This document shows, piece by piece, positions 52,835-62,316 of a DNA stretch of 64,000 nucleotides. Below the pieces are notes generated by a model. It ran no database searches and was not told the DNA's origin. It was given only the letters and a program-made list of their open reading frames with translations. Position numbers and translations under genes: made by a program. The DNA comes from Paenibacillus eucommiae (GTDB lineage: Bacteria > Bacillota > Bacilli > Paenibacillales > NBRC-103111), in contig NZ_JAGGLB010000035.1 in the NCBI RefSeq assembly GCF_017874215.1, forward strand, positions 26,878-90,877, given 5' to 3'. How positions within the stretch are numbered: the stretch's first letter is position 1; the number at the start of each line of letters is the position of its first letter.

Positions 52835-54502
52835 TTACATCATCAGCCCTTTTTTGCTGAGCTTGTTGGCAACAAGCAGGGAAACCAGCGTCGTGACGGA
52901 CAAAATGGAAGCCAGCGCAGCGCCAGTGCCATAATTGGCTGTAAAGACCTCGCTGTAAATCGTAACAGAAATCGTCGCAGTTGCCCCATAGTAAAGGACG
53001 ATCGTAGAGCTCAGCTCATTGATGGTCGTAACCCAGCTTAATATCGCTCCCGATAATACGCCTGGTGCCATTAACCGTCCCGTAGTTTTGAAAAAAGTTT
53101 TCATCGGAGGAACACCCAGGCTGATCGAAGCTTCCTCCACACTGCGGTCCAGTTGATACAATATGGCTGTACTGGAGCGGATTGTATAGGGCAGCTTACG
53201 CACAACATAGGCAATAACAAGAATGATCCATGTGCCTGTCAGCACAACCGGAGGCTTGTTAAAAGCAATAATCATACTGATTCCAAGAACGGTTCCTGGC
53301 ATTACATATGGAATCATGATCAAGCTATCGAGCATTGCCGTAATCTTGGATTTTCTGCGGACCAGTACATAGGCCACCAGCATACCCATTATGACCATAA
53401 TGACAATCGAGATTAATGAAAACGTGTAGGTGTTTAGAATGGCTTTAGGCACACGGAATAATATTTCCTTGTAGCTGTTCAGACTGAAGCCTGCATGAAA
53501 CACTGGCCCTTTTGTTTTAATAAAGGAAGTCACAATAACCGTGGCCTGCGGAATAATCGATACAAACGCCACAAGCAGTGCGCCTGCAGTGAGCAGCCAT
53601 TTCGTAAGTGGACGCAGCGTCTGCACCTTCGGTGTGCGCATACCGGTCATCGTATAATTTTTACGGGAAACAAAATACCGCTGAAGGAAGAGGATGCTTG
53701 TCGAGCAGACGATCAGAATAATACTAAGTGTGCTCGCCATGGCTGGATTGCCGCCCATCTCACTAATAAACTGCTCATATGCCAGAATCGGCAGTACCTT
53801 GAAGCCTTGTCCAAGCAGCATCGGTGTGCCAAAATCAGCAAAGGAAGCCATAAATACCATAAGTGCTCCGGCTGATAATGTCGGGAAAATCAATGGAAGC
53901 GTTACCGTGCGAAGCCTGTGAAAGCTGGAGCGTCCCAGACTCTCCGCGGCCTCCTCGAGTGAAGTATCGATCGTTTTTAGCGCGCCAGACACATACAAGT
54001 AAATATGCGGATAGAACTGCAGTGTAAAGACGAATACGATCCCTTTCCATCCATACACCGAACTGAACGGAATACCGATGTCATGAAAAAAACGGGTCAG
54101 AAATCCATTATTTCCAAGCATCAATATCCAGGAGTAAGCTCCGATGAAAGGCGGCGATAACAACGACATAATGACCAGAATCTGAATAAGTCCTTTAAAT
54201 TTCACATTATATCGGGATGTTACATAAGCCAAAGGAACGCCAATCAGAATAGCAAATATGGTTGCAAAAGCTGACACCTTCAAGCTGTTCCATAAAGCTC
54301 CATAATAATATTTAAGTTTAATGAAATTGGCGTAGGTTTCAAGTGAGAACACGCCTTCATCGTTGTAAAAGCTGTTAATAAATAAAGAACATAAAGGATA
54401 AACAATGAAAGCGAACAAGAACAAATACATGACCAAGGTCACCCAGGACCAAAAATCCCACTTCTTAAATGCAAACAACCTGCTTCTCTTAGTAGGTTGC
54501 AC
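52835..54502 (-). CDS. ABC transporter permease, fused double domain (FbpB/AfuB type)
   Basis: A 555-residue permease with about 12 hydrophobic helices and two ABC membrane domains. Each has an EAA loop: EEAAESLGRSSFHRLRTVTLPLIFP (about residue 180) and EEASISLGVPPMKTFFKTTGRLMAPG (about 455). Single-chain double permeases of this type work with Fe(III), phosphonate or sugar-phosphate receptors. GTG at 54502 follows AAGGAGGTG and overlaps the end of the ATPase gene by 14 nt. Confidence 0.9.
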   Translation of the reverse strand: MQPTKRSRLFAFKKWDFWSWVTLVMYLFLFAFIVYPLCSLFINSFYNDEGVFSLETYANFIKLKYYYGALWNSLKVSAFATIFAILIGVPLAYVTSRYNVKFKGLIQILVIMSLLSPPFIGAYSWILMLGNNGFLTRFFHDIGIPFSSVYGWKGIVFVFTLQFYPHIYLYVSGALKTIDTSLEEAAESLGRSSFHRLRTVTLPLIFPTLSAGALMVFMASFADFGTPMLLGQGFKVLPILAYEQFISEMGGNPAMASTLSIILIVCSTSILFLQRYFVSRKNYTMTGMRTPKVQTLRPLTKWLLTAGALLVAFVSIIPQATVIVTSFIKTKGPVFHAGFSLNSYKEILFRVPKAILNTYTFSLISIVIMVIMGMLVAYVLVRRKSKITAMLDSLIMIPYVMPGTVLGISMIIAFNKPPVVLTGTWIILVIAYVVRKLPYTIRSSTAILYQLDRSVEEASISLGVPPMKTFFKTTGRLMAPGVLSGAILSWVTTINELSSTIVLYYGATATISVTIYSEVFTANYGTGAALASILSVTTLVSLLVANKLSKKGLMM

Positions 54503-55622
54503 GATAGATCACCTCCTTGCCGCCTCCGTCAAACATCGTAGCCTTCTCCAGCTGCAGGTTCACATGCACAGCTTGCTTCACTTTACGCAGCTGATGCGGC
54601 TCTACTGCATGCTCCTGCACGTCGATAACAGGCCCGTTCTGCAGCCTCACAAGGTAGCTCACCTTTTCTCCAAGGAAGGTCACCGATTCAATTGTACCTT
54701 CAATTAGCGGCTTCGCTCCATCTGGAGCTTCAAGCCGAATACGCTCGGGCCGCAGCGACATCATGACCTTCCCCTCATACGGCTTCGTTAGCGGAAGGTC
54801 AAAGGATGCCCCCAACAGCTGGATATTCCCTACTGCTTTTGCTTCAGCCACTACCTTTTCATCTGCAGCTACCGCAGCTGCCCCTCTCTGGCAGTGTGCT
54901 TCAATAAAATTGGATGTACCAATAAAGTTGGCTACGAACTGATTGGCGGGATACGCGTAGATGTCCTCCGGTGGAGCAATCTGCTGGATAGTCCCTTCAT
55001 GCATAACGGCGATCCGGTCTGAGACGGCCAGCGCCTCCTCCTGATCATGCGTCACATAAATCGTCGTGATGTTCAGTTCTTTCTGCAGCATGCGAATATC
55101 GGAGCGCATCTTGATTCGAAGCTTGGCATCCAAATTGGAAAGTGGTTCGTCCATTAACAGCAGGCCTGGACGAATAACGATAGCGCGTGCCAATGCGATC
55201 CGCTGCTGCTGGCCGCCACTCATATCAGAAGGAACCCGATCACGTAAATGCTGGAGTTGGACCATTTCCAGAGCTTCCATAACACGCTGTTCCGTTTCTT
55301 TCTTGTTTACACTTCTTGCTTTTAACCCGTAGGCTACGTTCTCAAATACGGTCATATGCGGGAAAATCGCATAGTTTTGAAATACCATGCCGATATTGCG
55401 TTCATGCGTGGGCACATCATTGATCTTACGCTCTCCGAAGTAAATATCGCCTTCTTCCTGACGGTAGAAACCTGCTATCGTGCGCAGCAGTGTTGTTTTC
55501 CCACATCCGCTTGGTCCAAGCAGCGTAAAAAATTCGCCCTCCTGGATAGTCAGATGAGCATCATTGACTGCCTTAGCGGTTCCAAAATATTTGGTCACGT
55601 GGTCGAACACGATTTTTTGCAT
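54489..55622 (-). CDS. ABC transporter ATP-binding protein (FbpC/PotA type)
   Basis: A 377-residue importer ATPase: Walker A GPSGCGKTT (about 36-44), Q-loop FQNYAIFPHMTV, signature MSGGQQQR, Walker B LLLMDEPLSNLDAKLR, switch HDQEEA, and a C-terminal OB/TOBE domain with MSLRPERIRL (about 245-375). The ATG at 55622 is preferred because GGAGG lies about 8 nt upstream; the longer frame from 55709 has no ribosome binding site. An intra-operon terminator separates it from the first receptor gene. Confidence 0.92.
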   Translation of the reverse strand: MQKIVFDHVTKYFGTAKAVNDAHLTIQEGEFFTLLGPSGCGKTTLLRTIAGFYRQEEGDIYFGERKINDVPTHERNIGMVFQNYAIFPHMTVFENVAYGLKARSVNKKETEQRVMEALEMVQLQHLRDRVPSDMSGGQQQRIALARAIVIRPGLLLMDEPLSNLDAKLRIKMRSDIRMLQKELNITTIYVTHDQEEALAVSDRIAVMHEGTIQQIAPPEDIYAYPANQFVANFIGTSNFIEAHCQRGAAAVAADEKVVAEAKAVGNIQLLGASFDLPLTKPYEGKVMMSLRPERIRLEAPDGAKPLIEGTIESVTFLGEKVSYLVRLQNGPVIDVQEHAVEPHQLRKVKQAVHVNLQLEKATMFDGGGKEVIYRATY

Positions 55623-55725
55623 GACAAAAACCTCCATTTTCTTGAGAAAAACACTTTGTAAGGGATATATAATGCTGTCTGATGCTATTACTAGCTTCGT
55701 TTGCTTCAATCAATCGCAGTTTTCT

Positions 55726-55762
55726 AAAAAAAGGGTGCCTTCACCTTTAAAAGTTAGGCACC
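55726..55762 (-). terminator. Intra-operon terminator/attenuator
   Basis: GGTGCCT (55734-55740) pairs with AGGCACC (55756-55762). On the - strand a T-run follows. It lies between the receptor gene (ending 55781) and the ATPase gene (starting 55622), a common way to make more receptor than transporter. Confidence 0.8.
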
Positions 55763-55780
55763 ACGCTTTACATAACAAAC

Positions 55781-56848
55781 TTATTCCTGACCTGTTACAA
55801 TTTTACCGAAACGCTTGATGTTGCTATCTTTGTTCGTAGCGGCCCAATCGAAATCATAATCCACTACTTTGATATCCTTGGCGTCAGCAATCCCATTTGG
55901 TGTCTCAGCATCCTTGCGTACCGAACGGCGTTTGAATTCTTTTTGAATCAGCGACTGCACATCCTTGCTTACTAGAAAATCGATAAATTGCTTTGCCTGA
56001 TCCAGATTTTTAGCCCCTTTGATAATCGCGGCGCCATCTGGTACCGTTGACGTTCCCTCTTCCGGATAAATGATGCCGACCTTCGCACCACCTTCAACAT
56101 ACCGCAATGCTGCTTCCTCAAGCGTAACACCCAGCGCAAACTCCTTATCAGCCACGCCTTTATAAACAAGTCCTGATCCGGAAAGTACTTTTCCGTCGAG
56201 GTTCGTTACAAACTTTTTGACAAAGCCCCAGCCATCATCCTTGCCGTTAGCCGTAAGCATGGTGATTAATTGCGTGTAGGCGGAACCCGACTTGGCAGGA
56301 TCGGCAAAAGCGATTTTACCTTTCCATTTCGGATCCGTCAGATCCGTCCAGCCTTTCGGCTCCTCGCCTTCCTTGACCAAATCTTTGTTGTACATAATGA
56401 TCATAGGCAGTGCAGCAAATGGTGTCCAAATGTTGTTCTTATCTACATACTGCGGAGCCAGATTATCGAATTCCTTCGTTTGGTAAGGTTCAAAAAATTG
56501 CTTGTATGCCTCCAATGAATCTGCACCACCAGCCCAGAACACATCACCTAACGGATTCGAAGCTTCTGCCTGAACACGCTTCAGCAGATCGCCTGTCCCC
56601 CCGGAAATAAGCTGTACTTCAATTCCTGTGCGATCCTGGAATTCTTTAATAATTGGATTATTAACCTCTGCTGCATTCGGAGAATACAGTGTCACCTTAC
56701 CGCCTTTTTGGGGTTCTGGCTGCTGGGATGATGTCGGAACCGTTGAGCTTCCTGCTGTTTGGGCAGGCGTATTATCCTTGACGCCACAGCCTGCTAAGGA
56801 ACCGACTAACAGCAAAGATGCCAAAATACTAGTTACTGCTTTTCTCAT
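55781..56848 (-). CDS. ABC transporter substrate-binding lipoprotein (FbpA/AfuA/HptA type)
   Basis: A 355-residue lipoprotein with signal peptide KAVTSILASLLLVGSLAGC (lipobox LAGC) and a Pro/Gln/Ser linker. The receptor fold has KVTLYSPNAAEVNNPIIKEFQDRTGIEVQLISGGTGDLLKRV, ADPAKSGSAYTQL, and YPEEGTSTVPDGAAIIKGAKN. Iron receptors of this group need paired Tyr near the C-terminal half; I do not see a clear YY pair, while the SGSAY and STVPDG loops suit phosphate-bearing ligands. Thus a sugar phosphate or phosphonate is as likely as iron. ATG at 56848 follows GGAGGG. It is the first gene of the operon downstream of YesMN. Confidence 0.85.
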   Translation of the reverse strand: MRKAVTSILASLLLVGSLAGCGVKDNTPAQTAGSSTVPTSSQQPEPQKGGKVTLYSPNAAEVNNPIIKEFQDRTGIEVQLISGGTGDLLKRVQAEASNPLGDVFWAGGADSLEAYKQFFEPYQTKEFDNLAPQYVDKNNIWTPFAALPMIIMYNKDLVKEGEEPKGWTDLTDPKWKGKIAFADPAKSGSAYTQLITMLTANGKDDGWGFVKKFVTNLDGKVLSGSGLVYKGVADKEFALGVTLEEAALRYVEGGAKVGIIYPEEGTSTVPDGAAIIKGAKNLDQAKQFIDFLVSKDVQSLIQKEFKRRSVRKDAETPNGIADAKDIKVVDYDFDWAATNKDSNIKRFGKIVTGQE

Positions 56849-57171
56849 TGTGTAACCCTCCATGTTTTGAATGCGTTTACTTACTAGTATTACTATATCC
56901 ACAGATGTAAGTGTTTTCAATGCGACGAAATTGCGGGAATGTTTAAATTTTTGCCATCACCTTGTCCTTGAAGAGCATGTTCGAAACCTGGGTTCGTTAG
57001 AAAAAGAGGGCGTGGCCACTGTAAAAGATGCATTCCCCTTTATTGGACCTTTGGCAGTTAACCTGATTTACATGACTAACTTGATTGGGCAGCGGGGATT
57101 GGATCGTAACGTATGTATTTTGTGCTTTAGAGCACAGAGTTAGTCAATGGGGGAGCGATTTTAATCAATAA
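56849..57171. other. Promoter region of the receptor/ABC operon
   Basis: About 320 nt before the repeat. It must hold the operon promoter and possibly the YesN-type regulator site. A direct GTAAGTAAAC-like motif lies close to the receptor start, but I cannot define an operator. No gene seen. Confidence 0.35.
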
Positions 57172-57500
57172 AAAAACGCCATGCGGGACTGTTGACAAAT
57201 TACCTTTTTGACGAAATTGACGTTTGAGAACCCGCATAAACACTGGGAATCTAAAAGTCTTTTTTCGTAAAATTGGCTTTTGTCAACAGTCCCTTGCGGC
57301 GTCCTTTGAGATGAGTGATCTTTGGAGCTTTACGGGAGGGAATGGCTGCAATCGCACGAATCGCACGAACACCAAGATCAAACGGACAGCCAGCAAGGGC
57401 TTTACTCTTGGTTGTGGAGCTGAGGAGATTTCCTAGCGACGGCAGGTGCTGAGAATGAAGAGCTAGCACTGCTACCAAAGGCAGAGAAAAGGACTGCCAA
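57172..57500. repeat. Mosaic intergenic repeat, copy D (deleted and interrupted)
   Basis: The 5' hairpin ACGCC ... GGCGT is split by a 109-bp element at 57185-57293. Then come TCCTTTGAGATGAG, GAGGGAATGGCTG joined straight to CAATCGCACGAATCGCACG, the linker AACGGACAGCCAGCAAGGGC, and AGGAGATTTCCTAGCG. The main stem and all palindromes are gone; the stem loss looks like a deletion between short GCT-containing direct repeats. Confidence 0.75.
57185..57293. mobile_element. MITE-like element, 109 bp
   Basis: Perfect 15-bp terminal inverted repeats GGGACTGTTGACAAA and TTTGTCAACAGTCCC enclose about 79 bp without coding capacity. It is inserted in the loop of the 5' hairpin of repeat copy D, with TGC on the left and TTGC on the right as a possible short target duplication. 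It is probably moved in trans by a transposase encoded elsewhere. Confidence 0.6.
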
Positions 57501-57506
57501 CAGAGG

Positions 57507-59240
57507 TTAAAACGGCACATTTTCGATGCCCAGTCTCTTGCGGAATTCGGTTGGAGTTTCACCAGTATATTTGCGGAAAATCTGGCTAAAATAACGGGAA
57601 TCCTGATAGCCAACCTGCACGGAAACCTCATAAATTTTCAATCGCGGATTCGTTAGCAGCTCCTTCGCCTGCCGCACACGAATCAATGTCAAATATTCGA
57701 GGAAGCTGGTGCCAACCTGTTTTTTGAACAGCCGGCTGAAGTGGCTCTCGCTCATGTGATGGCGTTCCGCAATGCCCTGGAGTGTAATATCCTCCGCATA
57801 ATGCTGTTGAATAAATGCCTCAATATCTTCGAATCCACTCTTTTTATGGGAATCAGCCTGTTCTGTATATTGACGGTTCCACTCTGACAAGGTAGCAATC
57901 AGTCGGTGCAAGGATTGCTCCAATGGCTCCTCAACCCGCTTCGCAGATGCAAGTAAAAATTCGCTGTCCAGAACAATGCCACGCAATTCGTTATCACGCA
58001 ATAAAAGAGAGTACAGCATCACCATAAATTCATAAAAACGCCGGCGCATATCCAGCCCATCTGAATAACGCTGAAGCAGCTCCTTGTACCATAAGCGGAT
58101 ATTATCGTGAATCGATTCCAGACTCCCCCATTTGACCAGTTCAACGAGCTCCAACATGATAGAGGGACTGAGCTCATTTGGATTCTGAGTGCCTTCGGCA
58201 TCATCAAACCAAATCACTCGTTCCCGACCAAGAAATACGGTTTGATATAGAGCGCTCATAGCTTGTTGGTAGGCAGCCGAGAGTGAATCCATCCCAGTAC
58301 ATGCAAGACTCACCCCAATCAAGCAGTTATCCGCAAGTGTCGGCTGCGTAAGCAGTATTTGCTCCAAAAAATGAGCTATCTCCTCGCGTTCCTTCAGACG
58401 GTTAACGATCAGTGCATAGCGATTTTCCTGAATTCTTATAGATGGAAGAGCCGTCAACTCACCAAGTTGTTCTTCGAGCAGCTCCCGCAGCCGCACGTGA
58501 TCCAAAACAGCTTCAGGCAAGCCATCCAGTTGCACCACCATTACTCTATATGGAACATAGGTCAATGTATCAGTGCTGGCAAAAGTGGCAGTGGAGCCAG
58601 AAAAGCTAGAGAAGTTAGAGGAGGTAATACCTTCTTGCAAATCTTGCTCAGTTTCTTGCAAATCCTGCTTACTTTCTGGCAACTCCCTTTCCAGTTCCCC
58701 CTTCTTCTCTTTAATCATCTCCCTGCCGTACTCAAGCAGCCATTCCTTTTCCATCGTTCCGGCAAAATCCAGCATAACATCATAAAGCATTTTCTCCAGA
58801 ATCAGCGGCTGTTCCCAGCCATACCGCCTCTCCCTCTGCTCCTGCAGCAGTTGCACCTTGCGCTCTTCATCCAGCTTGGCGGTAATTCGCCCAATCACGC
58901 CGATAAGCTCTTCCGGATTTGTTGGCTTCAGTACGAAATCGACGGCTCCCAGCTTAACAGCCTTCTGCGCGTAAGCAAAATCATCAAAACCGGTAAGGAA
59001 CACAATCTTTACCTGCGGCCACTGCTGCGACACCTTTTCTGCGAGCTGAATGCCATCCATGGCTGGCATGCGGATATCTGTAAGCAATATATCTGGCTGC
59101 TCCACTTGTATGCGTTCAAGCGCAGTCACTCCATCACCAGCTTCTGCAATAATGCTGCAGCGCATTTCAGACCAGGGAATTGTCATTTTCAATCCCTGTA
59201 GAACTAGCCATTCATCCTCGACAATCATGATTTTATACAT
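57507..59240 (-). CDS. YesN-type response regulator with AraC domain
   Basis: A 577-residue regulator. The receiver domain is at 1-125 (IVEDEWLVLQG, phospho-acceptor Asp55 in LLTDIRMPAMDG, Lys in VLKPTNP). A long middle region contains an acidic Gln/Glu/Ser linker (about 180-235). The AraC HTH domain is at about 470-575 (ITLQGIAERHHMSESHFSRLFKKQVG; VSVQVGYQDSRYFSQIFRKYTG). ATG at 59240 follows GGAGAGG and overlaps the YesM stop by 8 nt. Regulators of this class usually control a neighbouring ABC importer, here the operon beginning at 56848. Confidence 0.92.
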   Translation of the reverse strand: MYKIMIVEDEWLVLQGLKMTIPWSEMRCSIIAEAGDGVTALERIQVEQPDILLTDIRMPAMDGIQLAEKVSQQWPQVKIVFLTGFDDFAYAQKAVKLGAVDFVLKPTNPEELIGVIGRITAKLDEERKVQLLQEQRERRYGWEQPLILEKMLYDVMLDFAGTMEKEWLLEYGREMIKEKKGELERELPESKQDLQETEQDLQEGITSSNFSSFSGSTATFASTDTLTYVPYRVMVVQLDGLPEAVLDHVRLRELLEEQLGELTALPSIRIQENRYALIVNRLKEREEIAHFLEQILLTQPTLADNCLIGVSLACTGMDSLSAAYQQAMSALYQTVFLGRERVIWFDDAEGTQNPNELSPSIMLELVELVKWGSLESIHDNIRLWYKELLQRYSDGLDMRRRFYEFMVMLYSLLLRDNELRGIVLDSEFLLASAKRVEEPLEQSLHRLIATLSEWNRQYTEQADSHKKSGFEDIEAFIQQHYAEDITLQGIAERHHMSESHFSRLFKKQVGTSFLEYLTLIRVRQAKELLTNPRLKIYEVSVQVGYQDSRYFSQIFRKYTGETPTEFRKRLGIENVPF

Positions 59241-61050
59241 GGCGATCCTCTCCTGCTGTCCGCATGACGGGAATTTCAATGGTAACCTTCGTGCCCTGTC
59301 CTGTTTGACTCACGATATCGAACCGGAAATGTTCATGGAAATAAAGCTCCAGCCGTCTCCTTAGATTATCCAGTCCTATTCCTGTATTATGTGCGTGTTC
59401 GGACTCAAAATTACCGTCAAGAATTCGCTCTACCGTTTCCTGTGACATCCCTGCACCATCATCGCTAACTTCAAAACGAACATTTTCACCTTCTAGAGTG
59501 CCTCGTATCGACAAATGCCCTTTGCCAGGTTTCATTTCAAGTCCATGTGTAATCGCATTCTCCACAAGCGGTTGTATCAGCAGCTTAAGTGTAAACAGCT
59601 TCTCAATCTTCTTATCGATCTGCATCTCCATTTCCAGCCTGTCGCCGTAGCGCATCTTCTGGATGACCAAATAATTGCGGATTTGCTGCATGTCCTCTTT
59701 CACCTGAATGAAGGGCTGGCCTTTGCGGATACTGAATCTCAGCAGTTCACCCAAGGAAATCGCTGTCTGACTGATATCATTCATCTTGTGAATACGGGCC
59801 ATCCAATTGATCGAATCGAGTGCATTATAAAGGAAATGCGGATTAAACTGCGCCTGGATCGCTTTGATCTCAGCCTCCTGAACCATCAACTGCTTTTTGT
59901 AAACCTCATCGATTAATTGGTTAATACGCTGCAGCATTTTATTAAAGCTGAGCCCCAGCTGTCCGAACTCATCCTTGTGCTTGGAAGGAAAGGCCACATC
60001 CATATTCCCGGTTTCTACCTGGAACATGAGTGATTTCAGCTTCCTCAGCGGATTCGTGATCGTTACCGAGAGCACATAAGCGGCACAGCAGGATATCACA
60101 CCAAACAAAATAACGATAAAATAGGTGAGGCTGCGGATACTGCTGCTTTCCTTCGTAAGCACAGCTACAGGTACAACACTGACCAGCTTAAACCCGGTTA
60201 TTTCTGATGTATCGTAGATAACCATAGCCGGAGGGCTACCTTTGCTTGCCAGTTCAAAAAAACCTTTATTGCCCTCCAGCACATTTTCCAAATAGGGCTC
60301 ATCCAGTTTCGTGCCGACAATATGCTTAAAGGGGCTGCTGGAAATGACGTAGCCGTTGCGATCTAAGAGCAGCATCTGTCCACCGGGCTGAAGACGGGCC
60401 TTGTTATATTTGTCAGCAAGAGCGTTCTCCATAATATCAACAACCATATATCCGAGCGGCTGACTCGTCTCAATTTGCTTCAGCAGCCTGCCACTGCTCA
60501 GTACAATGCCGAAATCCTCGGTTTTTTTCATGCTATAGTGTGTATCCCAAACGACATTGCCGCCGGCCAAGCGCATTTTGCGAAACAAGCCCCAATCCTC
60601 ATTGTAATCGTCATATTTGCTCGGAAGCAGATTGTCTGTAAAGTATCGGTCGCCATTCGCGCCCAACAAATAAATCGCAATATTCCAGCTTTTAAAGCCC
60701 AAAAAAGTATCCAGAATATCATTGATCTGCTGCTCATCCTCATGCTTCTCTGCCAGTGTCCGCTGACCATCCTTGGATAACACTTTTTGAATATCGCGAT
60801 TGCTGTAAATGTACATGGTTAACTGCTCAATATCCTTTACAAAATAATTCAAGCTGTAATTGACCTGCGACAAGCTTTCCAGAATCGTTTGACAAACCTG
60901 CTGCTGCACAACCTGCGACGATTTATAATAAGAAAATGTGCCCAAAATGGATAACGGGATGATTGCCAAGGGAAGAAACAAAATGATTAGCTTCCTTTGC
61001 AGGCTTATTCCAAGCAAGTAGTTCTGTATCCGATTCAGTAATCGCAACAT
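59233..61050 (-). CDS. YesM-type sensor histidine kinase
   Basis: A 605-residue membrane kinase. TM1 is at about 22-44 (LIILFLPLAIIPLSILGTFS), followed by a large extracytoplasmic dCACHE-like sensor (about 45-305), TM2 at about 308-330 (YFIVILFGVISCCAAYVLSV), and HAMP. The His_kinase domain has AQFNPHFLYNALDSINW (about 390-406), and the HATPase has LLIQPLVENAITHGLE, DDGAGMS and GIGLDNLRRRLELYF. AGGAGGAG precedes the ATG. It is paired with YesN by an 8-nt overlap. It probably senses a solute, possibly through the neighbouring receptor protein. Confidence 0.93.
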   Translation of the reverse strand: MLRLLNRIQNYLLGISLQRKLIILFLPLAIIPLSILGTFSYYKSSQVVQQQVCQTILESLSQVNYSLNYFVKDIEQLTMYIYSNRDIQKVLSKDGQRTLAEKHEDEQQINDILDTFLGFKSWNIAIYLLGANGDRYFTDNLLPSKYDDYNEDWGLFRKMRLAGGNVVWDTHYSMKKTEDFGIVLSSGRLLKQIETSQPLGYMVVDIMENALADKYNKARLQPGGQMLLLDRNGYVISSSPFKHIVGTKLDEPYLENVLEGNKGFFELASKGSPPAMVIYDTSEITGFKLVSVVPVAVLTKESSSIRSLTYFIVILFGVISCCAAYVLSVTITNPLRKLKSLMFQVETGNMDVAFPSKHKDEFGQLGLSFNKMLQRINQLIDEVYKKQLMVQEAEIKAIQAQFNPHFLYNALDSINWMARIHKMNDISQTAISLGELLRFSIRKGQPFIQVKEDMQQIRNYLVIQKMRYGDRLEMEMQIDKKIEKLFTLKLLIQPLVENAITHGLEMKPGKGHLSIRGTLEGENVRFEVSDDGAGMSQETVERILDGNFESEHAHNTGIGLDNLRRRLELYFHEHFRFDIVSQTGQGTKVTIEIPVMRTAGEDRHV

Positions 61051-61253
61051 TTTCTCCTCCTGGCAGCTATTTTTAATTTCATCAGAACCTCCACCTGCCC
61101 CGGTTACCCAGCAAATTCTGCCAGGCTCGAATGAGCTGAATGTCCGGTTACGTAAAGCGGAACTCTGCAGAATCCCGGAATGAAGTCGTGATACGTGGAC
61201 CTAAAGAAGCCTTCCTCGAGGATCTGAAAATTAATATTACCATGATTCGTAGA

Positions 61254-61291
61254 AAAATAAAAAGCTCCATGCTTAAGCTAAGCTGGAGCTT
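61254..61291 (-). terminator. Terminator of the siderophore receptor gene
   Basis: AAGCTCCA (61262-61269) pairs with TGGAGCTT (61284-61291), with an inner GCTTA/TAAGC. On the - strand TTTTTATTTTTC follows. Confidence 0.88.
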
Positions 61292-61312
61292 CGTGAGACT
61301 GACTTCAGCCAT

Positions 61313-62281
61313 TTATTTACCCATGGCCTTTATGATATGTTCAATGCCTTCGATCTTGGCCAGAGCCAACGGTCCTACAATCGAGGGATCTTCGAGGTAA
61401 TACACGCGATTGTTTTTCACAGCTTGCATGCTGTTCCACACCTTGCTGTCCTTCAAAGCTTCTTTGACGCCTCCCTGAATAGGGTCCTGCCAATTGTTGA
61501 TTACAAAAATGTGGTCTGGATTTAGTGCTGATAAGCTTTCTAGTGTAAGCTGACCGCCTTTCTCTGCTCCTTTCACAGTCTTAAGTCCAAGGCCCTTATA
61601 AAAAGGATCGAATCTTTCCACCTCCCAAGTCAGGAACTGCTCCTTCCCGCTATACATCGTAAACAGCACGGACTCTTCACTTCTAAAAGCAAGCTTCGTC
61701 TTGTATTCCGCAGATTTACGATCAAATTCAGCCAGCACGCTTTTCGCTTTATCTTCTTTACCGATCACCTCGGCAATTTGCTGCAAAGTTTCACGCCAAT
61801 CACCAGCCTGCGGAAAAATCACAGTCGGAGCCATTTCGGATAACTGGTCATACTTGTCCTCCATATCATTGGCAGCAATAATCACATCTGGCTCCGATAC
61901 AAGCAGCTTCTCCATATCCACCTCCTGCCCAAGATCAAATATTTCTTTTCCGGCAATTAGCTTGCTTAAGCTCGGGAAACCACGCCCAATCGTCTCAACG
62001 CCTTGTGCGGCAACCGGATATGTATCCAAAACAGCAAGGTAATCGACAAAAGCAATATACGGTGTTGCGATTTTGATAGGCTTGGCCTTGATTACAGTCT
62101 CTCCTTTCATATGCTTAATCGTTTTTGGAAACAAACCATCTGACGCGCTGCCAACACTTGTTGAAACTGGAGTTTCTTTTGCTTCCGTCCCCGTATTTCC
62201 CTGGTTCTTTCCTGAACAACCTGCCACCATAACAATCATGGCTAAAACCATAACGACCATAAACCATTTTCTACCAAACAT
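61313..62281 (-). CDS. Iron-siderophore-type substrate-binding lipoprotein (FeuA/FecB family)
   Basis: A 322-residue class III binding protein. The signal peptide WFMVVMVLAMIVMVAGC has lipobox VAGC. The periplasmic-binding fold shows VAAQGVETIGRGFPSL, EKLLVSEPDVIIAAN, PTVIFPQAGDWRETLQQIAEVIGKEDKA and LNPDHIFVINNW. It should deliver a ferric siderophore (or haem/cobalamin) to a permease, but no permease gene is next to it. A strong Fur box lies just upstream of the ATG. An AraC sensor regulator lies upstream on the same strand. Confidence 0.9.
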   Translation of the reverse strand: MFGRKWFMVVMVLAMIVMVAGCSGKNQGNTGTEAKETPVSTSVGSASDGLFPKTIKHMKGETVIKAKPIKIATPYIAFVDYLAVLDTYPVAAQGVETIGRGFPSLSKLIAGKEIFDLGQEVDMEKLLVSEPDVIIAANDMEDKYDQLSEMAPTVIFPQAGDWRETLQQIAEVIGKEDKAKSVLAEFDRKSAEYKTKLAFRSEESVLFTMYSGKEQFLTWEVERFDPFYKGLGLKTVKGAEKGGQLTLESLSALNPDHIFVINNWQDPIQGGVKEALKDSKVWNSMQAVKNNRVYYLEDPSIVGPLALAKIEGIEHIIKAMGK

Positions 62282-62316
62282 TAGCTCCCCATTCTCCTTC
62301 TCACATCTAATTTGTT

